A DNA stretch of 48,124 nucleotides from an uncultured Ruminococcus sp. (GTDB lineage Bacteria > Bacillota > Clostridia > Lachnospirales > Lachnospiraceae), in assembly GCA_900066355.1 (NCBI GenBank), contig FMEL01000013.1, positions 1 to 48,124 of the forward strand. Reading direction: 5' to 3'. Both the position numbers and the translations under genes were made by a program. Shown here in pieces: positions 17,444 to 25,131 of the stretch (position 1 is its first letter; every line of letters begins with the position of its first letter). The notes below the pieces were generated by a model that was not told the DNA's origin, searched no databases, and saw only the letters and a list, made by a program, of their open reading frames with translations.

Positions 17444-18057
17444 TGAAACTTTATGTTGTACGGCACGGGGAAACTGTGTGGAACGAACTCCACAAAGTGC
17501 AGGGGACGGCGGATATCCCACTTGCAGAGAAGGGAATCGAGCTTGCAGAGAAAACGGGTGAAGCATTAAAAGAAGTCCCGTTTGATCTCTGCATCACAAG
17601 CCCTCTTGTGAGAGCGCGAAGGACGGCAGAACTGATCCTTGAAAAGCAGCCACATAAGGTGCCGGTCATCGAGGACAAAAGAATCCAGGAGATCAATTTT
17701 GGCGAACTGGAAGGTGTTGTCTGCTTTACAGATGAGCATGTATTTCTGAATGAGCAGATGGAGAAGTTTTTTAATGATCCATGGAAATTTGAACGTCCGA
17801 AGAACGGAGAAAATATTTCAGATATTCTTGCACGGACAAAAGAATTCTGGGAAGAGGTAACCGGTAATCCGGATTATCAGGACAAAACGATTCTGATCGC
17901 ATCACACGGCTGTGCAGTGCGCGCACTTCTACAGAACATTTATCAGGATCCGAAAGATTTCTGGCATGGACATGTCCCGCCGAACTGTGGTGTGAATATC
18001 GTCGAAGTAAAAGATGGTGAGGCTGTGCTTCTGGAAGAAGATAAAGTATATGCATAA
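17443..18057 (+). CDS. Histidine phosphatase family protein (phosphoglycerate mutase-like)
   Basis: A 204-aa member of the branch-1 histidine phosphatase superfamily. The catalytic motif RHGETVWN is at residues 7-14 (phospho-His8) and the second histidine lies in ASHGCAV (H155). The C-terminal PPNCGVNIVEV block is typical of phosphatase members such as PhoE or CobC-like enzymes. The natural substrate cannot be read from sequence. It overlaps the pheT stop by one base and is followed by a strong terminator, so it is the third gene of the T-box operon. Confidence 0.88.
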   Translation: MKLYVVRHGETVWNELHKVQGTADIPLAEKGIELAEKTGEALKEVPFDLCITSPLVRARRTAELILEKQPHKVPVIEDKRIQEINFGELEGVVCFTDEHVFLNEQMEKFFNDPWKFERPKNGENISDILARTKEFWEEVTGNPDYQDKTILIASHGCAVRALLQNIYQDPKDFWHGHVPPNCGVNIVEVKDGEAVLLEEDKVYA

Positions 18058-18063
18058 TGAGAT

Positions 18064-18094
18064 AGGCGGTTCGAAAAAGAGCCGCCTGTTTTTT
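18064..18094 (+). terminator. Rho-independent terminator of the pheST-phosphatase operon
   Basis: AGGCGG (18064-18069) pairs with CCGCCT (18082-18087), extended by adjacent pairs, and six T follow after one G. Confidence 0.88.
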
Positions 18095-18136
18095 ATGTAA
18101 CAAGTCCATCAAAGATTGAGGGATTTAGGGAGGTTG

Positions 18137-18154
18137 AAGCGGACTTGTCCGCTT
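18137..18154. promoter_or_regulatory. Perfect 18-bp palindrome upstream of the MotA/OmpA unit
   Basis: AAGCGGACttGTCCGCTT is a perfect palindrome with 8-bp arms. It lies about 55 bp upstream of the -35 box of the next operon and has no T-run, so an operator is more likely than a terminator. Confidence 0.4.
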
Positions 18155-18207
18155 TGTTCCAGAAATATGAAAAATTTGTGAGAAACGGGTAAAGTCAGGA
18201 AAACAGC

Positions 18208-18236
18208 TTGTTCGTAAAATTGTGATATGATATGAT
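18208..18236 (+). promoter_or_regulatory. Sigma-A promoter of the MotA/OmpA two-gene unit
   Basis: TTGTTC (18208-18213) and TATGAT (18231-18236) are separated by 17 bp, leaving a leader of about 75 nt before the start at 18318. Confidence 0.7.
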
Positions 18237-18317
18237 AGAAAAGGCAGAAAATAGTATGAAATCAATGCTTTTTTGCAAAAAAACAAGAATAAATTAAACA
18301 CTACAGGGAGGTTAGCT

Positions 18318-19949
18318 ATGAGGAAAAAAATCATGAATGTCGTGTTGTTTCTGGCTGTGCTTGCAGCTGCTCTCGGAATGACATTGTACGTAGGCAACAG
18401 TGCGGCAAGTGTGCTGATCTACAACTTTATTTTTCTCGGTATCATTGCAGTTGTCTATATCGTGGGGCTGTTGGGCGGAATGTTTCGCATGAATAAGCTT
18501 TCGCTTGCATTGAAGGATGCGGCGGACGAGCTGGAGGATGCCTTTAAAATGCCGGGAAGAGTAGCACCGGATAAAGTGGCATCACTGAACGGAATTTTTC
18601 ATCATGCCTATCTGGATAGTAAGATGAAGGCATTTACAGACAGTATTGCAAAGAGTCAGGAAGGAATCGTGGACATCGAAGAATTTCTGAATGAGGATGA
18701 CCTCGATATGCATGTGCATAAGCGGCTTCTGGAAATGGCGCCGGATCTTTTTACCAGTATTGGTATCCTGGGTACCTTCGTAGGTCTGGTATGGGGACTT
18801 AAGGATTTCCAGCCGTCGGATTATCAGGCAATGACAAGTTCTGTCTCTTCTCTGGTCGATGGTATCAAGGTTGCATTCCTGACATCTATTTACGGTATTG
18901 CATTTTCCATCGTTTATACTTCAGGAATGAAGAGTGAATATTCATCTATGACAGAAAATCTTCAGCTGTTTCTTGATCGCTTTCATACATATGTCATGCC
19001 AAGCGCAGAGAGTGAGTCGATGAACCTTCTGGTTGCAAGCCAGAAGAATCAGACAGCGGCCATGAATCAGATGGCAGAGCAGTTTTCCGTAAAAATGGCG
19101 GACAGTTTTGAAAAGGTTATTACACCAACTTTCAAAAAAATGAATGATTCTCTGGATACACTGGTTGATTCCGTGACCAGATGCCAGGAAGATGCGGTAA
19201 AAGAGATTCTGGATGCATTCCTGAAAGAAATGAATGCGTCATTTGAAACACAGTTTGCAGATTTCGGGAAAGCACTTACTCAGTTGAAAGATGCACAGAC
19301 GGACAATGTAAACTATACGACAAATCTCTATCAGGCTATGAGCAGGCAGCTCAGTGATGCTTATGTAGAGCATGAGACTACAATGAAAAAGATGCTTGAA
19401 GAGTCCGTAAGCATTCAGAAAGAATATATTTCTGTGGCTGGCCGTATTGTACAGGACAATCAGACAATCCAGAAACAGCAGCAGGCAGATTACCAGCATC
19501 TTGCTGATTATCTTAAGGAAGCAGAGACCTCTTCTGCAAAATTCTGGGTTGCATGTAACCAGACCATGCAGAAATATGTCGAGGCTGCAGCGCATGGAAT
19601 GGAACGTATTTCTGCAGCGGGCAAAGGTAATGCAGATGTGGCAAAAGCAAATCGTGAAGTGGTTGAGGCGTTTGAACAGAAACTTCAGGATTTTGCTCAG
19701 TATCAGAAATTATCCTGTAAGACGATGGAACAGGTTCGTCGTCTGCTTGCAGATATCTCGGCGACAGGAAGCGGAAATAATGTTCAGCTCAGCGGCGGAC
19801 AGATGGCTCAGAAAGAGACGCTGGAGAGACTTCAGGAAACTATTCAGGAACAGGGTGACCAGCAGCAGGAACTTCTGGAAGAAATTTCCAGAAATATCCG
19901 TGAACTTTCCAAGGGAGTCCAGAAAGGCAAATTCGGTTTATTCAGATAA
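18318..19949 (+). CDS. MotA/TolQ/ExbB-type proton channel protein with long cytoplasmic tail (ZorA-like)
   Basis: A 543-aa membrane protein. Two hydrophobic segments occupy about residues 6-27 and 31-52. The MotA-type channel core contains LFTSIGILGTFVGLVWGL near 148-165 and KVAFLTSIYGIAFSIVYTSG near 187-206. After about 220, the protein is a long polar, helix-rich tail (over 300 residues) with glutamine-rich heptad patterns near the end. Flagellar MotA and ExbB lack such a tail; ZorA of the Zorya anti-phage systems has one. It probably forms the ion channel around a dimer of the next gene product, with the tail reaching into the cytoplasm. The start ATG 18318 follows GGGAGG; the next gene is 12 bp downstream. 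The ZorA relation is inferred from architecture. No zorC, zorD or zorE follows. Confidence 0.82.
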   Translation: MRKKIMNVVLFLAVLAAALGMTLYVGNSAASVLIYNFIFLGIIAVVYIVGLLGGMFRMNKLSLALKDAADELEDAFKMPGRVAPDKVASLNGIFHHAYLDSKMKAFTDSIAKSQEGIVDIEEFLNEDDLDMHVHKRLLEMAPDLFTSIGILGTFVGLVWGLKDFQPSDYQAMTSSVSSLVDGIKVAFLTSIYGIAFSIVYTSGMKSEYSSMTENLQLFLDRFHTYVMPSAESESMNLLVASQKNQTAAMNQMAEQFSVKMADSFEKVITPTFKKMNDSLDTLVDSVTRCQEDAVKEILDAFLKEMNASFETQFADFGKALTQLKDAQTDNVNYTTNLYQAMSRQLSDAYVEHETTMKKMLEESVSIQKEYISVAGRIVQDNQTIQKQQQADYQHLADYLKEAETSSAKFWVACNQTMQKYVEAAAHGMERISAAGKGNADVAKANREVVEAFEQKLQDFAQYQKLSCKTMEQVRRLLADISATGSGNNVQLSGGQMAQKETLERLQETIQEQGDQQQELLEEISRNIRELSKGVQKGKFGLFR

Positions 19950-19961
19950 AAGGAGAAACAG

Positions 19962-20957
19962 ATGCGCAAAAAGAAAAAATCAGAAGGCAATGGGTTTAAC
20001 GTCTGGCGTTCTTATTCTGATATGATGGCAGGTGTGCTTCTGCTTTTTGTACTTATTATGTGTGTGACTCTTTTTCAGGCACAGAAAAGTTATAATGAAA
20101 GTCTGCAGGAGCGTGACGAGAAGATTGCAATGCAGGAGCAGTATACGCAGGAACTTCTGGATAAACAGAATGCCATTGATGAAAAGAATGAGACACTGCA
20201 GAATCAGGATGAGCAGTTAAAGACGCAGGATGAGAAGCTTGCCGAGCAGCAGAAACAGCTGGAAGCTCTTGCTGCAAAACTGAAAGAACAGGAATCAACG
20301 CTGAATGCACAGCAGACAGCACTTGATGAAAAGACGGCACAGCTGAAAGACCAGCAGGCGCAGATCGATCAGATTATCGGTGTAAAAGCCGATGTTATTG
20401 AGGCATTGAAAAATGAATTTTCCAAAAACAACATAAACGTTGACATTGATGCACAGACCGGTGCGCTGACTCTGGAAGCAAGTGTTATGTTTGATTACGA
20501 TCAGGCAGAATTGACCGATTCCGGTAAACAGGCACTGGAGCAGATTCTTCCGATCTACTGTAAAGTACTTCTGCAGGATGATTACAAAGATTACCTTGCA
20601 GAGATCATTATTGATGGATACACAGATACAGACGGAGATTACAGTTACAATCTGCAGCTTTCTCAGCAGAGATCACTGGCAGTGGCACAGTATCTGATCG
20701 ACATTCAGGGTAATTTCCTGAATGACGAGCAGTCACAGGAACTCGAGAAGTATCTGACAGTCAACGGACATTCAATGGCAAATCCGGTTCTGGATGCGAA
20801 TGGAAATGTAGATAAAGACGCATCCAGACGAGTAGAAGTCAAATTCCGTCTGAAAGACGAAGAAATGATTGATGAACTGAATCAGCTTCTTTCGGGCACA
20901 GACAGCCAGTCAGACACCGTGGATCAGACAGATGCGGAAAATACAGAAAACAATTAA
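19962..20957 (+). CDS. OmpA/MotB-family stator partner (ZorB-like)
   Basis: A 331-aa protein with a short basic N-terminus, one membrane helix (about residues 20-43) and an extracytoplasmic C-terminus. An aspartate (D20, in SYSDMMAG) opens the helix, the position of the proton-binding Asp in MotB and ZorB. Residues 44-140 are a glutamine-rich coiled coil. The OmpA-like peptidoglycan-binding domain (about 165-310) has VMFDYDQAELTDSGKQ, GYTDTDGDYSYN, the NLQLSQQR signature and SRRVEVKF. It should anchor to the wall and couple ion flow through its upstream partner. It ends with a polar, probably disordered tail. The start follows AAGGAG. The downstream rplS has its own promoter. Confidence 0.85.
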   Translation: MRKKKKSEGNGFNVWRSYSDMMAGVLLLFVLIMCVTLFQAQKSYNESLQERDEKIAMQEQYTQELLDKQNAIDEKNETLQNQDEQLKTQDEKLAEQQKQLEALAAKLKEQESTLNAQQTALDEKTAQLKDQQAQIDQIIGVKADVIEALKNEFSKNNINVDIDAQTGALTLEASVMFDYDQAELTDSGKQALEQILPIYCKVLLQDDYKDYLAEIIIDGYTDTDGDYSYNLQLSQQRSLAVAQYLIDIQGNFLNDEQSQELEKYLTVNGHSMANPVLDANGNVDKDASRRVEVKFRLKDEEMIDELNQLLSGTDSQSDTVDQTDAENTENN

Positions 20958-20964
20958 AAACTTC

Positions 20965-20993
20965 TTGCATTAGCAGGGAGAGTATAGTATAAT
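20965..20993 (+). promoter_or_regulatory. Sigma-A promoter of rplS
   Basis: TTGCAT (20965-20970) and TATAAT (20988-20993) are separated by 17 bp. The leader of about 75 nt contains GATGG (21012-21016) / CATCC (21048-21052), which could form a small autoregulatory structure as in L19 leaders, but this is weak. Confidence 0.85.
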
Positions 20994-21073
20994 CAACAAT
21001 GTTGTAAAAAAGATGGTCCTCTGTTACAGTCGTATGTATTAAGAACATCCAGATAAGAATAGGAGAGAATAAA

Positions 21074-21421
21074 ATGAACGACATTATCAAAAACATCGAA
21101 GCTGCTCAGTTAAAAGCAGAAGTACCGGAGTTTCGTGTAGGTGATACAGTAAGAGTACACGCTCTGATCAAAGAAGGAAACCGTGAGAGAATTCAGATCT
21201 TTGAAGGAACTGTTCTTAAGAGACAGGGTGGAAGCACCAGAGAAACTTTCACAGTAAGAAAGAGCTCCAATGGTGTAGGCGTTGAGAAAACATGGCCGCT
21301 TCATTCCCCACACGTTGTTAAAGTAGAAGTTATCCGTCATGGTAAAGTTCGCCGTGCTAAGCTGAACTATCTGAGAGATCGTGTAGGTAAAGCTGCTAAA
21401 GTTAAAGAACGCGTTAGATAA
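21074..21421 (+). CDS. rplS: 50S ribosomal protein L19
   Basis: L19 sits at the interface of the 30S and 50S subunits. The 115-aa length is standard and the sequence is highly conserved, with FRVGDTVRVHALIKEGNRER near residues 20-39, FEGTVLKRQG, TFTVRKSSNGVGVEKTWPLHSP and RRAKLNYLRDRVGKAAKVKE. The start follows AGGAGAG. In this strain it stands between the MotA/OmpA pair and lepB rather than behind trmD-rimM-rpsP. Confidence 0.98.
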   Translation: MNDIIKNIEAAQLKAEVPEFRVGDTVRVHALIKEGNRERIQIFEGTVLKRQGGSTRETFTVRKSSNGVGVEKTWPLHSPHVVKVEVIRHGKVRRAKLNYLRDRVGKAAKVKERVR

Positions 21422-21445
21422 GAAAATTTCAAAGGTTTCAGAAGC

Positions 21446-21479
21446 AGGGACAATAACGACAGCTATTGTCCCTCTTTTT
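21446..21479 (+). terminator. Rho-independent terminator of rplS
   Basis: AGGGACAATA (21446-21455) pairs perfectly with TATTGTCCCT (21464-21473), followed by CTTTTT. Confidence 0.92.
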
Positions 21480-21551
21480 GCATTGCATATCGGGGAGGCG
21501 CCGGTGGCGCATCCGCTGATTATATTGTGATTCCATTATGGGAGAATGAAT

Positions 21552-22145
21552 ATGGATATAAAAAACTGGAAACAAAGTCCAAAAATTCAGGAAGCAAAAG
21601 AAAAACTGGAAGACGAAAAAGTACGCGGTTTTATGCGGTGGGGTTTTGAAATTGTTGTGACACTGGTACTGGCTGCTATGGTTGGCATTATGCTGTTTCA
21701 GACAGTGACGATGCAGGAAAGTTCTATGGAACCGACGATTGCGGTAGGTGACCGTTTTTTTATAAACCGTGTGGTATATAAATTTTCTTCCCCCAAAAGA
21801 GGAGATCTGATCGTGTTTCGAACGAACGCCAGTGATGATGCAGCACTGCATATCCGGCGTGTGATCGGACTTCCGGGAGAAACCATCCAGATCTCGGGTG
21901 GACGAATCCTGATAGATGGGGAAGCATATAAAGAGGGCAAAGATTTTCCTATGATCAGTAATCCGGGACTTGCATCCAGCTCTATCACACTGGAATCCGG
22001 TGAATATTTTGTTCTTGGAGATAACCGGAACAACAGTGAAGACAGCCGTTATGCAGATATCGGTATGATAAAGAAACGTTATATCGCAGGAAAAATCTGG
22101 TTTACGTGTGCGCCCTTTGAAAAACTGGGATTTACGAAAGGTTAG
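21552..22145 (+). CDS. lepB: Signal peptidase I
   Basis: Type I signal peptidase cleaves signal peptides of exported proteins at the outer face of the membrane. The 197-aa protein has one N-terminal membrane helix (about residues 32-51). The catalytic serine lies in QESSMEPT (S58), and the C-terminal GDNRNNSEDSRYADIG motif is intact. The usual catalytic lysine motif (Y-V/I-K-R) here reads LHIRRVIGLPGE: the expected Lys is Arg (R102, codon CGG). GRILIDG and GKIWF are also normal. I chose ATG 21552 because GGGAGA at 21540-21545 is correctly spaced; an ATG at 21546 abuts it. It starts a tight series lepB-rbgA-rnhB. Confidence 0.9.
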   Translation: MDIKNWKQSPKIQEAKEKLEDEKVRGFMRWGFEIVVTLVLAAMVGIMLFQTVTMQESSMEPTIAVGDRFFINRVVYKFSSPKRGDLIVFRTNASDDAALHIRRVIGLPGETIQISGGRILIDGEAYKEGKDFPMISNPGLASSSITLESGEYFVLGDNRNNSEDSRYADIGMIKKRYIAGKIWFTCAPFEKLGFTKG

Positions 22146-22152
22146 GTAATAT

Positions 22153-23007
22153 ATGAACGTACAGTGGTATCCGGGTCATATGACCAAAGCAAAGAGACAG
22201 ATGCAGGAAGACCTGAAGCTGATAGACCTGATTATAGAGCTGGTAGATGCCAGAGTGCCGCTTTCCAGCAGAAATCCAGACATTGATCAGCTCGGACAGA
22301 ACAAATCACGTCTGATTCTTCTGAATAAGGCGGACCTTGCAGATGAGAGACAGAATGAGGCATGGAAAGAATATTTTCAGAGTAAGGGTTTTCATGTAGT
22401 AAAAGTGGATTCCAGAAATGGAGCCGGCATGAAGACCATACAGAATGTGATTCAGGAAGCATGTAAAGAAAAAATCGAACGCGACCGCAGAAGAGGAATC
22501 AAAAATCGACCGATTCGTGCCATGGTTGCGGGAATCCCAAATGTGGGAAAATCTACTTTCATTAATACTTTTGCAGGTAAAGCCTGTGCAAAGACCGGCA
22601 ACAGACCGGGTGTTACAAAGGGAAAACAGTGGATCCGTCTGAATAAAAATGTAGAACTTCTGGATACACCGGGAATTCTCTGGCCTAAATTTGAGGATCA
22701 GGAAGTTGGAATCCGTCTGGCATTTGTCGGTTCGATCAAAGACGATATTCTGAATATGGAAGAACTGGCATTACAGTTGATCGACTATCTGAAAGAGTGT
22801 TATACAGGACTTCTTGAGAAACGCTATGGCATTTCTGAGGAGGGAAATGCCGTGGAAATCCTTGGTGAGATCGCAAAAGCGCGTGGCTGCCTCAAAAAAG
22901 GGGAAGAGCTTGATTATACAAAGGCATCCGGGCTGTTGTTTGATGATTTTCGAAGCGGAAAGATCGGACGTATCACTCTGGAGTGGGCAGAGCAGGAGAA
23001 AAACTGA
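22153..23007 (+). CDS. ylqF: Ribosome biogenesis GTPase YlqF/RbgA
   Basis: RbgA is a circularly permuted GTPase needed for late 50S subunit assembly. The 284-aa protein starts with the signature QWYPGHMTKAKRQM. The G4 motif NKAD comes first (near residue 58), followed by G1 GIPNVGKST near 127-135, G2 (TKGKQW) and G3 DTPG, as expected for the permuted fold. The C-terminal helical domain binds 50S. It lies 7 bp after lepB, and its stop overlaps the rnhB start (TGATG). Confidence 0.95.
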   Translation: MNVQWYPGHMTKAKRQMQEDLKLIDLIIELVDARVPLSSRNPDIDQLGQNKSRLILLNKADLADERQNEAWKEYFQSKGFHVVKVDSRNGAGMKTIQNVIQEACKEKIERDRRRGIKNRPIRAMVAGIPNVGKSTFINTFAGKACAKTGNRPGVTKGKQWIRLNKNVELLDTPGILWPKFEDQEVGIRLAFVGSIKDDILNMEELALQLIDYLKECYTGLLEKRYGISEEGNAVEILGEIAKARGCLKKGEELDYTKASGLLFDDFRSGKIGRITLEWAEQEKN

Positions 23008-23762
23008 TGAAAAAGATCGGTGAAATAAAAGATGAATTTACAGCGGCGAAAGAAGCTGACTGGCAGAGCATGTGTAACCAGTACCGTGAAGATTCCAGAA
23101 GTGGTGTGCAGAAACTGATTTTGCAGTACGAAAAGAAAATAAAGGCACTGGAAACAGAGAAACTCCGCATGGAACAGATGATGCAGTATGAGCATAAATA
23201 CGAACATCTGGGATATCTCTGTGGAATCGATGAGGTCGGCAGAGGTCCACTGGCGGGACCGGTAGTAGCATGCGCGGTAATTCTTCCGGCGAATCATCAG
23301 ATTTTATATCTGAATGATTCGAAGAAGCTTACAGCACATAAAAGAGAAGAACTGTATGACGTGATTCTTCGAGAAGCGGTAGCTGTTGGCATAGGCATGG
23401 TCGGACCGGCGAAGATTGACGAGATCAATATTTTGCAGGCAACCTATGAAGCCATGCGTCAGGCAATAAGCAAGCTGAAAGTTGCGCCACAGCTTCTTCT
23501 GAATGATGCAGTTACGATTCCGGGAATCGAGATTCCACAGGTACCGATCATAAAAGGTGATGCTAAAAGTGCTTCTATTGCAGCGGCAAGTATTGTGGCG
23601 AAGGTTACGAGAGACCGTCTGATGGTTGAATACGACAAAACACTGCCGGGATATGGTTTTGCATCCAATAAAGGTTATGGCTCGACAGAGCACATTGAAG
23701 CATTGAAGAAATTGGGACCGACACCGATCCATCGGACAACCTTTATCAAAAACTTTGTGTGA
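23007..23762 (+). CDS. rnhB: Ribonuclease HII
   Basis: RNase HII cuts RNA in RNA-DNA hybrids and single ribonucleotides in DNA. The 251-aa protein has an N-terminal helical extension of about 65 residues, as in many Firmicute enzymes. The catalytic motif GIDEVGRGPLAGPVV follows (acidic pair D-E), then LNDSKKLT, LLNDAV with a conserved Asp, IKGDAKSASIAAASIVAKVTRD and the C-terminal GYGSTEHIEAL. The ATG overlaps the ylqF stop, so the two are translationally coupled. Confidence 0.96.
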   Translation: MKKIGEIKDEFTAAKEADWQSMCNQYREDSRSGVQKLILQYEKKIKALETEKLRMEQMMQYEHKYEHLGYLCGIDEVGRGPLAGPVVACAVILPANHQILYLNDSKKLTAHKREELYDVILREAVAVGIGMVGPAKIDEINILQATYEAMRQAISKLKVAPQLLLNDAVTIPGIEIPQVPIIKGDAKSASIAAASIVAKVTRDRLMVEYDKTLPGYGFASNKGYGSTEHIEALKKLGPTPIHRTTFIKNFV

Positions 23763-23828
23763 CAGCAAAGTTGCGTTATAATGTCATAAAATATAGTACG
23801 AAAGATACCGACATAAAAGCAGAAAAGA

Positions 23829-24188
23829 GTGTTTTGTATCAATAAAAGAAAAACGGGCAGTCGCTATGAGGAACAGGTGGCTGCCTTTCTGGAAAAACAG
23901 GGACTGTTGGTGATTGAGAAGAACTTTCGCTGCAAGAGCGGAGAAATCGATCTGATAGCCAGAGACGGGAGATACCTGGTGTTTATCGAAGTAAAATACC
24001 GAAGTTCCGGTAGTAATGGGTATGCGGCAGCAGCAGTAGACTGGCACAAACAGAAACGGATCAGTCGTGCAGCAAGTTATTTTCTGATTCGTTATGGGTA
24101 TCAGGAGCCGCCATGCAGATTTGATGTAGTTGCAATTGACGGAGAACAGATTCAGTGGATCAAAAATGCATTTGATTATTGCGATTGA
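23829..24188 (+). CDS. yraN: YraN family (UPF0102) endonuclease-like protein
   Basis: A 119-aa UPF0102/YraN protein with a PD-(D/E)XK nuclease fold. The motifs GSRYEEQVAAFLEKQG, NFRCKSGEIDLIARDGRYLVFIEVKYR (D...ExK) and the C-terminal RFDVVAI are all present. The function is unproven; the family commonly sits beside rnhB, as here. The start is the GTG at 23829, with AGAAAAG just upstream; no better ATG lies in frame. TATAAT near 23776, behind rnhB, may be a local promoter. Confidence 0.9.
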   Translation: MFCINKRKTGSRYEEQVAAFLEKQGLLVIEKNFRCKSGEIDLIARDGRYLVFIEVKYRSSGSNGYAAAAVDWHKQKRISRAASYFLIRYGYQEPPCRFDVVAIDGEQIQWIKNAFDYCD

Positions 24189-24208
24189 CAAAAGAGAGGA
24201 CGAATGGG

Positions 24209-25060
24209 ATGACGAAAATCAGATGGCATGAGGGAACTGCCTCACATATGCAGATAAAAGAAAACAAAGGTGTGACCTGGCTTACATATCCGGCATTTGA
24301 GCAGTTTACAGATATTGTGCATGGATTCAGCACAAGGCTGGGCGGAGTAAGTGAGGGGATTTATGCATCCATGAATCTCAGCTTTACACGTGGAGACGAG
24401 GATGCTGCTGTTCATGAAAATTACAGGAGATTTGCGGCTGCACTTGGCTTTTCAGAAAGAGATATCGTGACTTCGGATCAGACACATACGGCGAATGTAC
24501 GTATCGTTACAGATGAAGACCGTGGAAATGGGATTACGAAACCGCGACCGTACACGGATGTAGATGGCATGATCACGAATGTGCGTGGACTGGTTCTGGC
24601 GACATTTTATGCAGACTGTGTACCGCTGTATTTTGTTGATCCGGTGCATCATGCGATTGGCCTGTCTCATTCCGGATGGAGGGGGACTGTTGCAAAAATC
24701 GGTGCGGTTACAGTGAGGAAAATGCAGGAAACATATGGCACAGATCCGGCTGATGTGTATGCGGCCATTGGACCGTCTATCTGCCAGGAGTGCTATGAGG
24801 TCAGTGAAGATGTGATACTGGAATTCAAGAAATCTTTTGCGCCGGAACACTGGGAAAAGCTTTTTTATAAGAAGGAAAACGGAAAATATCAGTTAAATCT
24901 CTGGGAAGCAAATAAGACTATTTTTACGGAAGCAGGCATCACGGAGAATCACATTTCAATGCCGGGAATTTGTACCTGCTGCAATCCGGAATTTTTGTTT
25001 TCTCATCGTGCATCGCATGGCAAAAGAGGAAATCTTGGGGCATTTCTCGGATTAAAATAG
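24209..25060 (+). CDS. pgeF: Polyphenol oxidase family / purine nucleoside phosphorylase YlmD-like
   Basis: A 283-aa member of the multicopper-oxidase-like DUF152 family (YlmD/YfiH/PgeF). Members have been shown to act as purine nucleoside phosphorylases or in peptidoglycan editing. Visible motifs include HGFSTRLGGVSEGIYASMNLS near residues 39-59, DQTHTANVR (His), TFYADCVPLYFVDP (Cys), IGLSHSGWRGTV (His) and GPSICQECYEV; these are the conserved metal-binding His and Cys positions. The start ATG 24209 follows AGAGAGGA. A strong hairpin between convergent genes ends the unit. Confidence 0.9.
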   Translation: MTKIRWHEGTASHMQIKENKGVTWLTYPAFEQFTDIVHGFSTRLGGVSEGIYASMNLSFTRGDEDAAVHENYRRFAAALGFSERDIVTSDQTHTANVRIVTDEDRGNGITKPRPYTDVDGMITNVRGLVLATFYADCVPLYFVDPVHHAIGLSHSGWRGTVAKIGAVTVRKMQETYGTDPADVYAAIGPSICQECYEVSEDVILEFKKSFAPEHWEKLFYKKENGKYQLNLWEANKTIFTEAGITENHISMPGICTCCNPEFLFSHRASHGKRGNLGAFLGLK

Positions 25061-25097
25061 AGAAAATGATGCAATGTATCTGAATAATACAGTAAAA

Positions 25098-25126
25098 ATG
25101 GGAGTTCGCATAATGCGAACTCCCAT
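25098..25126. terminator. Bidirectional terminator between pgeF and prs
   Basis: A perfect 13-bp stem (25098-25110 with 25114-25126) with a TAA loop lies between convergent genes. The AAAAA before it gives a U-run for the minus-strand transcript; the plus-strand T tract is weaker. Confidence 0.85.
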
Positions 25127-25131
25127 TGAAT

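Noticed and set aside
18318..20957. Flagellar MotA/MotB pair
   Set aside because: The long cytoplasmic tail on the channel subunit and the absence of any flagellar gene nearby argue against a flagellar stator.
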